Positions 7,578-15,367 of a stretch of 64,000 nt of DNA are shown here, one piece after another. Each line of letters starts with the position of its first letter. The first letter of the stretch is position 1. This DNA comes from Mycolicibacterium fortuitum subsp. fortuitum (GTDB lineage: Bacteria; Actinomycetota; Actinomycetes; Mycobacteriales; Mycobacteriaceae): NCBI RefSeq assembly GCF_022179545.1, contig NZ_AP025518.1, forward strand, positions 558,001-622,000, read 5' to 3'. Both the position numbers and the translations under genes were made by a program. A model generated the notes under the pieces. It was not told the origin of the DNA, made no database searches, and saw only the letters and a list, made by a program, of their open reading frames with translations.

Positions 7578-8837
7578 GTGGCGTTGGATAGTTCGCGTAT
7601 TGCGTTCGACCGTGCTCGTCGCAGTCTCGGCGGGGGAGTAGGGTCCGGCCTTCGCGCTGCCATGCGTCCCCACCCGCTCTTCGTGCGGGAGGCGCGCGGA
7701 GCATACGTCTGGGATTTGGACGGTGACCGATACGTCGACTACCTGATGGCGTGGGGCCCGCTACTTCTCGGGCACAGTGATCCGCGCATCCTGGAGGCGG
7801 TCCGTCACGTTGCCGGCACGATGCAAGTGGTCGGCACGAGCCACGAGCTCGAGTACTTGGCTGCCGAGGCGGTGCTGGAGGCCGTGCCCCATGGCGAGCG
7901 ACTGCTGTGGAGCAACACCGGGACTGAAGCGGTACAGGTGGCGCTGAGACTTGCTCGGGCAGCCACTGGCCGGCGGCGGATCGTGAAGTTCGCCAAGAGC
8001 TATCACGGTTGGCATGACACCGTGTACGCCGGCCTTTCTGAGGAGGACAGTGGCAAGTCCGCAGTGCCTGCCAGCAAAGGACAGTCGCTCAGTGTGCTGG
8101 ACGACCTGGTGGTGGCGAGCTTCAACGATGTCCACATGGCCGAACAGTTGCTGAGTGCGGCCGAAGAGCGCGACATCGCAGCAGTCCTACTGGACCCCGT
8201 GATGAGCAACGCTGGTGTCGAAGCTCCCGATCCGGACTTCCTGCAGACCCTGCGGGCCATGTGCGATCGGCGCGGAGTTGTGCTCATCTTCGACGAAGTG
8301 ATCGCAGGTTTCCGGCTGGCGCGTGGCGGCGCAGCCGAGAAATACGGTGTGCCGCCAGATCTTTCGGTGTTCGGGAAGGCGATGGCAGGTGGATTCACCC
8401 AGAGCGCCGTCGTCGGCCGCGCCGAGCTGGTCGATCAGGTCACCGATGGCGTCGTCCATGCCGGCACCTTCAACGGCAACCCGATCGCACTCGCTGCGGT
8501 TGAGGCGACAATGCGTGTTCTGGCAGACCCGGCCGTGTACGAGGAGTTGGAGAACCGGTCGTCTGAATTCGCGGGCCTGGTCGGAGACGCGCTCGCATCA
8601 GTGCCGGACGGCGGCAGCCTCAACCGGGTCGGCTCGCTCCTTCAGTACGTTCCCGCAGGCGGGAACACCGGCCTCCACGGAACCGGCGGTCGCTGGGCTT
8701 CGATCCTGGACGGGATGGTGCGCCGCGGCTTCCTGTTCATGCCCTCGGGCAAGGTCTTCCTCTCCACGGCGCACACCACTTCCGACGTCGAGGCGACCGC
8801 CGAGGCTCTCAATCACATACTCCGACAACCCCACTGA
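7578..8837 (+). CDS. Class III PLP aminotransferase, glutamate-1-semialdehyde aminomutase-like
   Basis: A 419-residue PLP enzyme. SNTGTEAVQVALRLARAATG binds the cofactor phosphate, KSYHGWHD stacks on the ring, FDEVIAGFR carries the PLP-binding Asp, and the Schiff-base Lys is in FGKAMAGGF. The layout and the GTFNGNPIALAA segment follow the GSA-aminomutase/omega-transaminase branch. The GTG start has AAGGGAG eight bases before it. It is third in the dioxygenase-ADH run and would transaminate an aldehyde or ketone. It is not likely to be the haem-pathway HemL, given the catabolic neighbours. Fourteen bases after its stop comes a truncated dehydrogenase start. Confidence 0.88.
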   Translation: MALDSSRIAFDRARRSLGGGVGSGLRAAMRPHPLFVREARGAYVWDLDGDRYVDYLMAWGPLLLGHSDPRILEAVRHVAGTMQVVGTSHELEYLAAEAVLEAVPHGERLLWSNTGTEAVQVALRLARAATGRRRIVKFAKSYHGWHDTVYAGLSEEDSGKSAVPASKGQSLSVLDDLVVASFNDVHMAEQLLSAAEERDIAAVLLDPVMSNAGVEAPDPDFLQTLRAMCDRRGVVLIFDEVIAGFRLARGGAAEKYGVPPDLSVFGKAMAGGFTQSAVVGRAELVDQVTDGVVHAGTFNGNPIALAAVEATMRVLADPAVYEELENRSSEFAGLVGDALASVPDGGSLNRVGSLLQYVPAGGNTGLHGTGGRWASILDGMVRRGFLFMPSGKVFLSTAHTTSDVEATAEALNHILRQPH

Positions 8838-8851
8838 AGAAATAGGAAACC

Positions 8852-8980
8852 ATGACTGAATCGCATGATGTCGTCATGGTCGGTTGCGGCCTGATGGGGT
8901 CGAGTGGGGGACTTGCCCGAGTTGTTTCTTCAGCTCGAACTTCCGGATCTTTCCTGTGGCGGTCTTGGGGAGCTCCGTGA
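8852..8980 (+). pseudogene. 5' fragment of an NAD(P)-binding dehydrogenase, cut by a rearrangement
   Basis: After a GGAAACC ribosome site, ATG 8852 begins MTESHDVVMVGCGLMGS, a clear Rossmann start (GxGxxG) as in 6-phosphogluconate/3-hydroxyisobutyrate-type dehydrogenases. After about codon 17-18 similarity stops, and the frame continues through the antisense 3' end of the acyl-CoA ligase gene to a stop at 8980. Only about 50 bases of the gene remain. It was probably the fourth gene of the dioxygenase-ADH-aminotransferase operon, and the junction at about 8900-8910 marks a deletion or insertion event. Confidence 0.75.
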
Positions 8981-10460
8981 ACTCGATCCGGTCCGGGATC
9001 TTGAACTTCGCGATTCGGTCGCACAGGTGGTCGCGGATGTCATTACCGGTGACGTCGACGCCGGAGCGCAGTGACACGAATGCGACCGGTCGTTCACCCC
9101 AATGCGCATGGGGCATGGCGACAACCGCAGCTTCGAGCACCGCGGGGTGCTCAAGGATGGCGCGCTCGATCTCCACAGAGCTGATGTTCTCGCCGCCGGA
9201 GATGATTACGTCCTTCGCGCGGTCGCGAATCTCGAGGTAGCCGTCGGGGTGCCGTACAGCGAGGTCGCCGCTGCGAAACCAGCCGTCGGGCACAGCTGCC
9301 GCGGTCGCGGCCGGGTCGCGGTAGTACTCGGGGGTCACGTTGTTCCCGCGCAACGCGATTTCTCCGACGGTCGCGGCATCGGCGGGCACGTCTCGTCCTT
9401 GCTCGTCCAACACCCGCACGACGTCGGAGACGATGTTGCCGATGCCCTGACGAGCATTGAGCCGGTCTCGGTCGCTATTGGGTAGCGAGGTCCACTCCCG
9501 CTTCCACTCATTGATCACGGCTGGGCCGTAGGTCTCGGTCATGCCGTACAGGTGAGTGACGTCGAGTCCGCATGCGCGAGCCCGCGCCAATAGGGCTGGT
9601 GCCGGCGGCGCACCGCCAGTGGCCACCCACACCGACCGGTCGCCGGACCTCTCGCGTGCATCAGCAGTCATGGACGACAACACGGTCGGCGCTGCGCACA
9701 TGTGCGTGATCTCGTGCTGGTCGACCGCATGCCAGATCGCGTCGGCGTCCACCTTGGGTAAGCACACGTGCGTGGCTCCCACTGCGGTCACTGCCCAGGT
9801 GAAGCACCAGCCATTGCAGTGGAACATCGGCAGCGTCCACAGATACGACGAGTTGAGATCCATACCGGAGTGAAAGGCCATCGCAAGCGACTGCAGGTAG
9901 GCGCCGCGATGGGAATACACGACGCCTTTCGGCTTGCCGGTGGTACCGGAGGTGTAGTTGATCGCCAGCGGCGACAACTCGTCGGTCAGCGGGTTGCCCA
10001 CGGGCTCGGCCGCGGCGATAGTCGCCTCGTACTCCTCGCTGCCGGCGAGGGTTCGAACGCTTCGGCCTGCCAAGCTGATCGCCTCGGCGGCGAGGGGCGT
10101 CAGGGCGTCCGTGGCGATCACGACGTCGGCTTCGCTGTGCTGCAGGATGTAGGCAATCTCGCCGGCGCTGAGCCGAGAGTTGATCGGCACCAGTACGCCG
10201 GCGGCATACGGGACCCCATAGTGCCCTTCCAGCATCTCCCGGGTGTTGTGCGACAACACGGCTACCCGGGCGCCCGGCTGCAGACCGTTATCGACCAAGG
10301 CGCCAGCGAGCTGACGGCACCGTTGATGCACCTCGCGATAGGTGAAGGAACGAGAGCCGTCGACGACCGCGACCTTGTCGCCGTGGACCGCAGCGGCCCG
10401 GTCGAGGAAGCTCACCGGCGTCAGTGACGACATCGCGTGCGTCGTGGTCAGGCGCTTCAT
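8874..10460 (-). CDS. AMP-dependent acyl-CoA synthetase/ligase (FadD type)
   Basis: A 528-residue adenylate-forming enzyme that activates a carboxylic acid to its CoA thioester. Motifs in order: YTSGTTGKPKGVVYSHRG (ATP/AMP binding), YGMTET, GWFRSGDLA, ISGGENISSVEIE and PKTATGKIRKFEL with the catalytic Lys. The last dozen residues (after KKQLGQ) come from sequence beyond the rearrangement junction and are not family-like; the enzyme core is intact. ATG 10460 is preferred because it overlaps the stop of the preceding 36-codon ORF as ATGA; the frame opens upstream to 10559. Last gene of the leftward operon; it likely activates an acid made by the divergent monooxygenase/hydrolase/oxidase genes. 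Confidence 0.92.
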   Translation of the reverse strand: MKRLTTTHAMSSLTPVSFLDRAAAVHGDKVAVVDGSRSFTYREVHQRCRQLAGALVDNGLQPGARVAVLSHNTREMLEGHYGVPYAAGVLVPINSRLSAGEIAYILQHSEADVVIATDALTPLAAEAISLAGRSVRTLAGSEEYEATIAAAEPVGNPLTDELSPLAINYTSGTTGKPKGVVYSHRGAYLQSLAMAFHSGMDLNSSYLWTLPMFHCNGWCFTWAVTAVGATHVCLPKVDADAIWHAVDQHEITHMCAAPTVLSSMTADARERSGDRSVWVATGGAPPAPALLARARACGLDVTHLYGMTETYGPAVINEWKREWTSLPNSDRDRLNARQGIGNIVSDVVRVLDEQGRDVPADAATVGEIALRGNNVTPEYYRDPAATAAAVPDGWFRSGDLAVRHPDGYLEIRDRAKDVIISGGENISSVEIERAILEHPAVLEAAVVAMPHAHWGERPVAFVSLRSGVDVTGNDIRDHLCDRIAKFKIPDRIEFTELPKTATGKIRKFELKKQLGQVPHSTPSGRNRP

Positions 10461-10567
10461 GCCGCCTCGATGATCCACGCTGGAATCGACAGACGCCTGG
10501 GCGTGAGGTCCCACTCGCCGGCGGCGGCGTCGATCCAGCCGGTGAAGGTGCTGTAGCAAGTGCTCAT
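10457..10567 (-). CDS. 36-residue small protein, coupled on both sides
   Basis: An ORF of 36 codons beginning MSTCYSTFTGWIDAAAGEWD and ending SIPAWIIEAA. Its ATG overlaps the stop of the membrane-protein gene (ATGA at 10564-10567), and its own TGA overlaps the ATG of the acyl-CoA ligase (10457-10460), so translation is probably coupled through all three. The centre is Trp- and Ala-rich with acidic residues; no known domain is recognised and it is too short for a full membrane helix pair. The double 4-base overlap is the main reason to believe it is expressed. It may be a small partner of the membrane protein or ligase (inferred). Confidence 0.6.
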   Translation of the reverse strand: MSTCYSTFTGWIDAAAGEWDLTPRRLSIPAWIIEAA

Positions 10568-11253
10568 GACAGTGCTGTCACTTTCCGGTCCGGCGTCGCA
10601 TCGGCGGAAATGTTGTGGTCGTGCATTGCGCGGTAGGCGAGGTAGTAGACCAAGCCCTGAGCGCCCCACGTCGTCAGCGCGGCGGTGTAGAAGATCGTGC
10701 GAAGTTCGTCGTCGAAGGGGAGCGGAAAGAAGTCGTAGGTGACCGCGATGGCGGTCCCCGCAGCCGTGACCAACGCTGCCCAGCCGGCAAGCCGCTTGGC
10801 GCCGATGACCCATAGCTGCTTGACGAAGTATGCGAGGAACAGCGTGGTGAGCAGGTTCATCACGACGTAGAAGGTGGCGGGGCCGACGTGCAGCGTCGAG
10901 TGGTCGAGCCCGCCGAGGACGAATCCGCCCACCGTGGCGACTCCGAACGCGCCGACCTCGACCGCCAGGGTCGGCTTGTACCGGTGGGTCACCACCATCA
11001 GGCCCAACACCAGGACGAGCGTGAAGCCGAATGACCGGGAGAACGCGTCGAGGAAGAAGGCGACGGAAAACGGGCCGCCGCCGGCTTCGGGGCCGAGCAA
11101 CGAGCCCACGAGGAAGTTGGTCGCCGATACACCGACGACCAAGCATTCGAGGCCGAGCAACCAGTTGCCATAGTGGCGGAGGAACTTCCAGCCGCACGAG
11201 AAGGCGACGACGATCAGCCACACATCGGCCAGGAGGAACGCGATGTCCTTCAT
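10564..11253 (-). CDS. Multi-pass membrane protein of unknown family
   Basis: A 229-residue hydrophobic protein, MKDIAFLLADVWLIVVAFSC at the N-terminus, with about six or seven probable membrane segments, among them NWLLGLECLVVGVSATNFLV, FTLVLVLGLMVV, FGVATVGGFVLGG, FYVVMNLLTTLFLAYFV and AALVTAAGTAIAVTYDFF. Charged residues sit in the loops. I do not recognise the family; it could be a permease or sensor for the pathway substrate. ATG 11253 is preferred because AAAGGA lies upstream of it; the frame opens 18 bases earlier from TTG. First gene of the leftward operon and divergent from the monooxygenase operon. Confidence 0.8.
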   Translation of the reverse strand: MKDIAFLLADVWLIVVAFSCGWKFLRHYGNWLLGLECLVVGVSATNFLVGSLLGPEAGGGPFSVAFFLDAFSRSFGFTLVLVLGLMVVTHRYKPTLAVEVGAFGVATVGGFVLGGLDHSTLHVGPATFYVVMNLLTTLFLAYFVKQLWVIGAKRLAGWAALVTAAGTAIAVTYDFFPLPFDDELRTIFYTAALTTWGAQGLVYYLAYRAMHDHNISADATPDRKVTALS

Positions 11254-11347
11254 TGCCAGAGGTCCTTTCAAGATTCAGGTGCCCGAATTGTCGCGAGCCG
11301 GTGACTCCGGTCACAACGACACTGCGCACCTGTTCGGGGCGCACCAA

Positions 11348-11400
11348 GTGCACCGTGCACCCGTCAGACACCCCGGCGCCGCTCCAGGTGCACCCTGCAC
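11348..11400. promoter_or_regulatory. Two GTGCAC-type inverted repeats between divergent catabolic operons
   Basis: GTGCACCGTGCAC at 11348-11360 is a perfect odd palindrome (TGCAC-C-GTGCA). GTGCACCCTGCAC at 11388-11400 is a near copy 40 bases on, about four helical turns. They lie between the membrane-protein start (11253) and the monooxygenase start (11504). They are candidate sites for the PucR-type regulator encoded at the end of the rightward operon (inferred). Confidence 0.5.
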
Positions 11401-11503
11401 TCGCTGGGCCGAAAGGAGGTGCGCGCTGTCGTAGTGAGCAACGCCATGCCTCAGCCACTGTGGACGTCACGAAGTCACCAGAACGACGAGGAGTTGGCAG
11501 GCC

Positions 11504-13039
11504 ATGACAACCGAGGTACTGGGCGAGGTTGCGGAGTTCGACATCGTCATCATCGGAGCAGGAATCTCCGGGCTCGGCGCGGCAACATATTTCAGCCGTG
11601 AGCTCCCACACAAGTCCCTCGCCGTGCTGGAGGGCCGCGACAACATCGGCGGCACGTGGGATCTCTTCCGCTACCCGGGCATCCGCTCCGACTCCGACCT
11701 GCACACCTTCGGCTACGAGTTCAAGCCGTGGCGCCACGAGTCGGCGATCGCCGACGCACACCTGATCCGCGAGTACCTGCAGGAAACGGTTGAGGAGAAC
11801 AATCTGGCGCACCTCATCAAGTTCCGGCATCGGGTCGTGCGTTCGGATTGGTCGTCGGAGGATTCGAAGTGGACGCTCACCGTCGAAGCGACCGACTCAG
11901 TCACTGGATCGACTGCCACGAAGACGATCCGCACCGGGTGGGTTTTCGCGGCCACCGGCTACTACCGGTACGACGAGGGGTTCTCTCCGGAATTTCCGGG
12001 CCGCGACGACTTCGCGGGCCTGGTGGTTCATCCGCAGCACTGGCCGGAGAACCTCGACTACCGCGGCAAGAAGGTCGTGATCATCGGCAGCGGTGCGACC
12101 GCGGTCACGATGGTGCCGGCGATGTTGACCGGCCCTGGCGCCGCCGGTCACGTGACGATGCTGCAGCGCACCCCTACGTACATCATGGCGATTCCTCGTG
12201 TCGACCGTCTGGCCGTTGTGCTCACGAAACTCCTCGGCGCCAAGCGCGGCTACGCCGCGACCCGGTTCAAGAACATCTGGATCGAGCGCGGGATCGTCAA
12301 GGGGCTTCGGATGTTCCCGCACGCGGGGCGAAAACTGATTCGCCGCGCGAACATCAAGCGGCTCCCTACGGGTTTCGATGTCGACAAGCACTTCAACCCG
12401 CCCTACAACCCATGGGACCAGCGCCTGTGCGCAGCGCCCGACGGCGACTTCTTCGACGCGATCAAGGACGGCAGCGCCTCGGTGGTCACTGACTCCATCG
12501 CGCGTTTCAGCAAGCGCGGAATCGTCTTGAAGTCGGGTGAAGAGTTGGAGGCCGACATCATCGTGACCGCCACCGGCCTGAATCTGCAACTGTTCGGCGG
12601 AATGCCGATCGTGGTCGACGGGCAGCAGGTGGACCTCGCGGACTCGTTCTGTTATCGCGGGATGCTGCTGAGCGGAATTCCTAACTGGGCCCTGGCCATT
12701 GGCTATACGACGTCGTCCTGGACGCTCAAGGTGAGCCTGATGTGCCGCTACTTCATTGACCTGGTCAAGCACATGGATGCTCATGGCTACGACCGCGCGG
12801 TCCCGGTCCCGCTGCCGGGAATGGATCGCAGGCCAGTGATGGACCTCCAATCCGGCTACGCCAAGCGTGGGGCGAAGATCCTGCCCAAGCAGGGCTCGGT
12901 CGCCCCGTGGCGGATGGCGATGTCGTATCAGGAGGACGCCAAAGCGCTGCGCGGTCCGGTGGCCGACGAGAACCTCGAATTCGGTGCCAGTCAGTCGCCT
13001 TCACAGCAACCCGCAGAGAGGAAGTCGGCCAATGTCTGA
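11504..13039 (+). CDS. EthA-like Baeyer-Villiger flavin monooxygenase
   Basis: A 511-residue FAD/NADPH monooxygenase. IGAGISGLG at 17-25 binds FAD; GSGATAV at 195-201 binds NADPH. The Baeyer-Villiger fingerprint FxGxxxHxxxWP is exact in FAGLVVHPQHWP (170-181). GTWDLFRYPGIRSDSDLHTF and YNPWDQRLC are close to the corresponding parts of Mtb EthA. The reaction would insert oxygen beside a ketone to give an ester or lactone. Its stop overlaps the start of the next gene, a hydrolase able to open such an ester, and an amine oxidase follows. Expression is probably controlled by the TGCAC sites 100-150 bases upstream. Confidence 0.93.
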   Translation: MTTEVLGEVAEFDIVIIGAGISGLGAATYFSRELPHKSLAVLEGRDNIGGTWDLFRYPGIRSDSDLHTFGYEFKPWRHESAIADAHLIREYLQETVEENNLAHLIKFRHRVVRSDWSSEDSKWTLTVEATDSVTGSTATKTIRTGWVFAATGYYRYDEGFSPEFPGRDDFAGLVVHPQHWPENLDYRGKKVVIIGSGATAVTMVPAMLTGPGAAGHVTMLQRTPTYIMAIPRVDRLAVVLTKLLGAKRGYAATRFKNIWIERGIVKGLRMFPHAGRKLIRRANIKRLPTGFDVDKHFNPPYNPWDQRLCAAPDGDFFDAIKDGSASVVTDSIARFSKRGIVLKSGEELEADIIVTATGLNLQLFGGMPIVVDGQQVDLADSFCYRGMLLSGIPNWALAIGYTTSSWTLKVSLMCRYFIDLVKHMDAHGYDRAVPVPLPGMDRRPVMDLQSGYAKRGAKILPKQGSVAPWRMAMSYQEDAKALRGPVADENLEFGASQSPSQQPAERKSANV

Positions 13040-13958
13040 CAACGCCGTCGACCGGTACGCAACCCTCACGTCCGGGGCAACCATCTGCTTTCGCGTCTCC
13101 GGCGACGAGGCCGAGCCCGCCATGCTGCTCATCGCCGGGCTGGGCGAGGACCTCACCTTCTGGACCGACTCGTTCGTCAGATCGATTGTCGCCCGCGGAT
13201 TTCGGGTCATCGCCATGGACAACCGGGACGTCGGCCAGTCGACGTTTGCGGCTACACCGGCGCCGGCACTCTGGCGTCAGGTGATGAGGCGTCCCCGAAG
13301 CGACGCCTACTCACTTGCGGATATGGCCAACGATTGTGTCGGCCTGCTCGACCACCTGGGAATCGCACAGGCCCATCTCGTTGGGCGGTCCATGGGCGGA
13401 ATGATCGCGCAGACGATCGCCGCGACAGAACCCCAGCGAGTGCTGACCCTGACGTCCATCTTCTCGACCACCGGGGCGAGCAAGGTCGGTCAGCCAGCAC
13501 TCTGGACGTACCCGCTGCTCGCCGCCCCGCCGCCAAGGACCAGAACCGCAGCGGTGCGCGCCCACCTGCGGATCACCGAGCACATCGCAGGAACGGCGTA
13601 CCCCATCGACGCCGCGGAAGAGGCCGCGATCGCCGCGCGCGGATGGGATCGCAGCGCCGGTGACCCGGCTGCAGGTGTGGCGCGCCAGATCCAGGCGATC
13701 CAGTGCTCCGGAGACCGCACTGCCCAGCTGAGCAGGATCACAGCGCCAACCTTGGTCATCAACGGCGACCGGGACCTGATGGTGCACCCCAGCGGTGGCA
13801 CCGCGACCGTCAACGCAATCCGCTCGGCGCAGCACATCGTTATTCCCGGCATGGGCCATCACATTCCGCAGGCCCTGGTCGACCCGATCACCCAATACAT
13901 CTCGCAACACGCGCACCGCGTGGGCGAAGGAGGAGGAAACAATGTCGCAATCGCGTAA
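13032..13958 (+). CDS. Alpha/beta-hydrolase, probable lactone/ester hydrolase
   Basis: A 308-residue alpha/beta-hydrolase. The oxyanion region LIAGLGEDLTFW is near residue 33, the nucleophile elbow GRSMGG has Ser120, the acid lies in VINGDRDLMV, and the catalytic His is in PGMGHHIP. The ATG at 13032 overlaps the monooxygenase stop by 8 bases, and the 3' end overlaps the amine oxidase start by 17 bases, so the three are tightly coupled. The natural role in such an arrangement is to open the ester or lactone made by the Baeyer-Villiger enzyme. DNRDVGQST near residue 63 recalls the aclacinomycin methylesterase-like branch. Confidence 0.88.
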   Translation: MSDNAVDRYATLTSGATICFRVSGDEAEPAMLLIAGLGEDLTFWTDSFVRSIVARGFRVIAMDNRDVGQSTFAATPAPALWRQVMRRPRSDAYSLADMANDCVGLLDHLGIAQAHLVGRSMGGMIAQTIAATEPQRVLTLTSIFSTTGASKVGQPALWTYPLLAAPPPRTRTAAVRAHLRITEHIAGTAYPIDAAEEAAIAARGWDRSAGDPAAGVARQIQAIQCSGDRTAQLSRITAPTLVINGDRDLMVHPSGGTATVNAIRSAQHIVIPGMGHHIPQALVDPITQYISQHAHRVGEGGGNNVAIA

Positions 13959-15330
13959 GGACGGCACTGAGGCCGCATCAGTCGATGTCGTGATCGTCGG
14001 TGCGGGCTTCGCGGGCCTGAGTGCAGCAGAGCGCCTGGTCAGCATGGGGCTTACAGTCACAGTTGTCGAAGGTCGGGACCGAGTCGGGGGCCGATCGTTT
14101 TCCGGTGAGGTCGCTGGTGTCGACGTTGACCTCGGGGCGACGTGGGTTTCACTGCGGCACACCGCGATCCGGGACCTCGCCAAGCGAATGGGATGCACGA
14201 CGACCGGTCAGTTCAACCAAGGCCGCAACGTCCTGTGGTTGGCCGGTCGCCGTCGCACGTACAAGGGCACCATCCCTCCCGTCTCCCCGGTAGTTATGGT
14301 CGACATGGCCCGCGTGCAGCTGGCGTTGGAAAAGTTGGTACGGACCGTCAACGTCGATGCCGCCTGGGAGTCCCCGGACGCGACCCAACTCGACGCCATC
14401 TCGTTCGGCGAATGGCTCGATCGTAAGAGAGCGCTGCCCAGCACTCGTGCGCTGATGGCGATTGTCAGCAAGGTGCAGTGGGGCTGCAGCCCGGCAGACG
14501 TCTCGCTGCTTCACGTACTGCGCTACATCCGCGCCGCAGGGGGGCTCAGCCATATGCTCGACGTCGAGAACGGGGCCAATCAGGACCGAATCACCGAAAC
14601 CACTCAGGAGATCGCCAAGCGGCTCGGCGAGCGGCTCGGTGACCGAATTTTCCTAGACGCTCCGGTTCGCCGTATCGCTCAAGACGACAATGGCGTAACC
14701 GTCCAGACCGACGCGACAACCATCAAGGCCAAGTACGCCATCGTCACGGTAGCCCCGCCGCACCGCGCCAACATCGAGTTCCAGCCCGCGCTTCCAGAGA
14801 AAGCCGCGGGGCTCACGAGAACCTGGCCCATGGGTGCGCTCAGCAAGGCGTTCGTCGCCTATGAAAAGCCCTTCTGGCGGGCTGACGGGCTTTCGGGTGA
14901 AGGTCTCACCGACACCGGAACGGCGTTCATCACCTTCGATGTCTCCCCGGACGCCAGTGGACCCGGAATCCTGATGGTGTTCTGCTCCCCGCGCGTGTTC
15001 GACGGCTTCAGCCCCGAGATACGGCGTAGCCGAGTGATCCAACAGCTGGTCGACTTGTACGGCCCGCAGGCGATGACCCCCATCGATTACATCGACCACT
15101 GCTGGGGCACAGACTCGTTCGCTCCCGGTGGACCGCACCCCGCTGCGCCTCCCTACGCGTCCGTGAGCTACGGCAGCGCCCTCACCGACCCGCACGGGCG
15201 GATTCACTGGGCTGGCACCGAAACCGCAGGCGAGTGGGCCGGAACCATGAATGGTGCTGTTCTCACCGGCCTGCGGGCCGCAGAACGGGTCGCCGGGCTG
15301 GTCAGCGTCGAGGAAAAAGCGTCGGTGTAG
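13942..15330 (+). CDS. Flavin amine oxidase (MAO family)
   Basis: A 462-residue flavoenzyme. VDVVIVGAGFAGLSAAERL at 14-32 and EGRDRVGGR form the FAD-binding Rossmann unit. The C-terminal GRIHWAGTETAGEWAGTMNG closes the flavin site. The Cys that holds FAD covalently in human MAO is absent: the segment before the C-terminal motif reads PPYASVSYGSAL. FAD should therefore be non-covalently bound, as in cyclohexylamine and putrescine oxidases of actinobacteria. It would deaminate a primary amine to a ketone or aldehyde with hydrogen peroxide release. An AGGAGGAAAC ribosome site precedes ATG 13942. It probably supplies the ketone for the co-transcribed monooxygenase (inferred). Confidence 0.92.
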   Translation: MSQSRKDGTEAASVDVVIVGAGFAGLSAAERLVSMGLTVTVVEGRDRVGGRSFSGEVAGVDVDLGATWVSLRHTAIRDLAKRMGCTTTGQFNQGRNVLWLAGRRRTYKGTIPPVSPVVMVDMARVQLALEKLVRTVNVDAAWESPDATQLDAISFGEWLDRKRALPSTRALMAIVSKVQWGCSPADVSLLHVLRYIRAAGGLSHMLDVENGANQDRITETTQEIAKRLGERLGDRIFLDAPVRRIAQDDNGVTVQTDATTIKAKYAIVTVAPPHRANIEFQPALPEKAAGLTRTWPMGALSKAFVAYEKPFWRADGLSGEGLTDTGTAFITFDVSPDASGPGILMVFCSPRVFDGFSPEIRRSRVIQQLVDLYGPQAMTPIDYIDHCWGTDSFAPGGPHPAAPPYASVSYGSALTDPHGRIHWAGTETAGEWAGTMNGAVLTGLRAAERVAGLVSVEEKASV

Positions 15331-15367
15331 GCCCCTCGTCCCGCGCAGTCAGGGGAGACTTGTCGGC

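Noticed and set aside
7578-8837. Aminotransferase as the haem-pathway hemL
   Set aside because: No haem genes nearby, it is in a dioxygenase-dehydrogenase operon, and the family contains many catabolic transaminases.
10457-11830. 457-codon minus frame across the membrane protein and monooxygenase start
   Set aside because: Only its last 36 codons are plausible as a separate small gene; the rest is Arg/Pro-rich shadow of two well-supported genes and crosses the divergent promoter.
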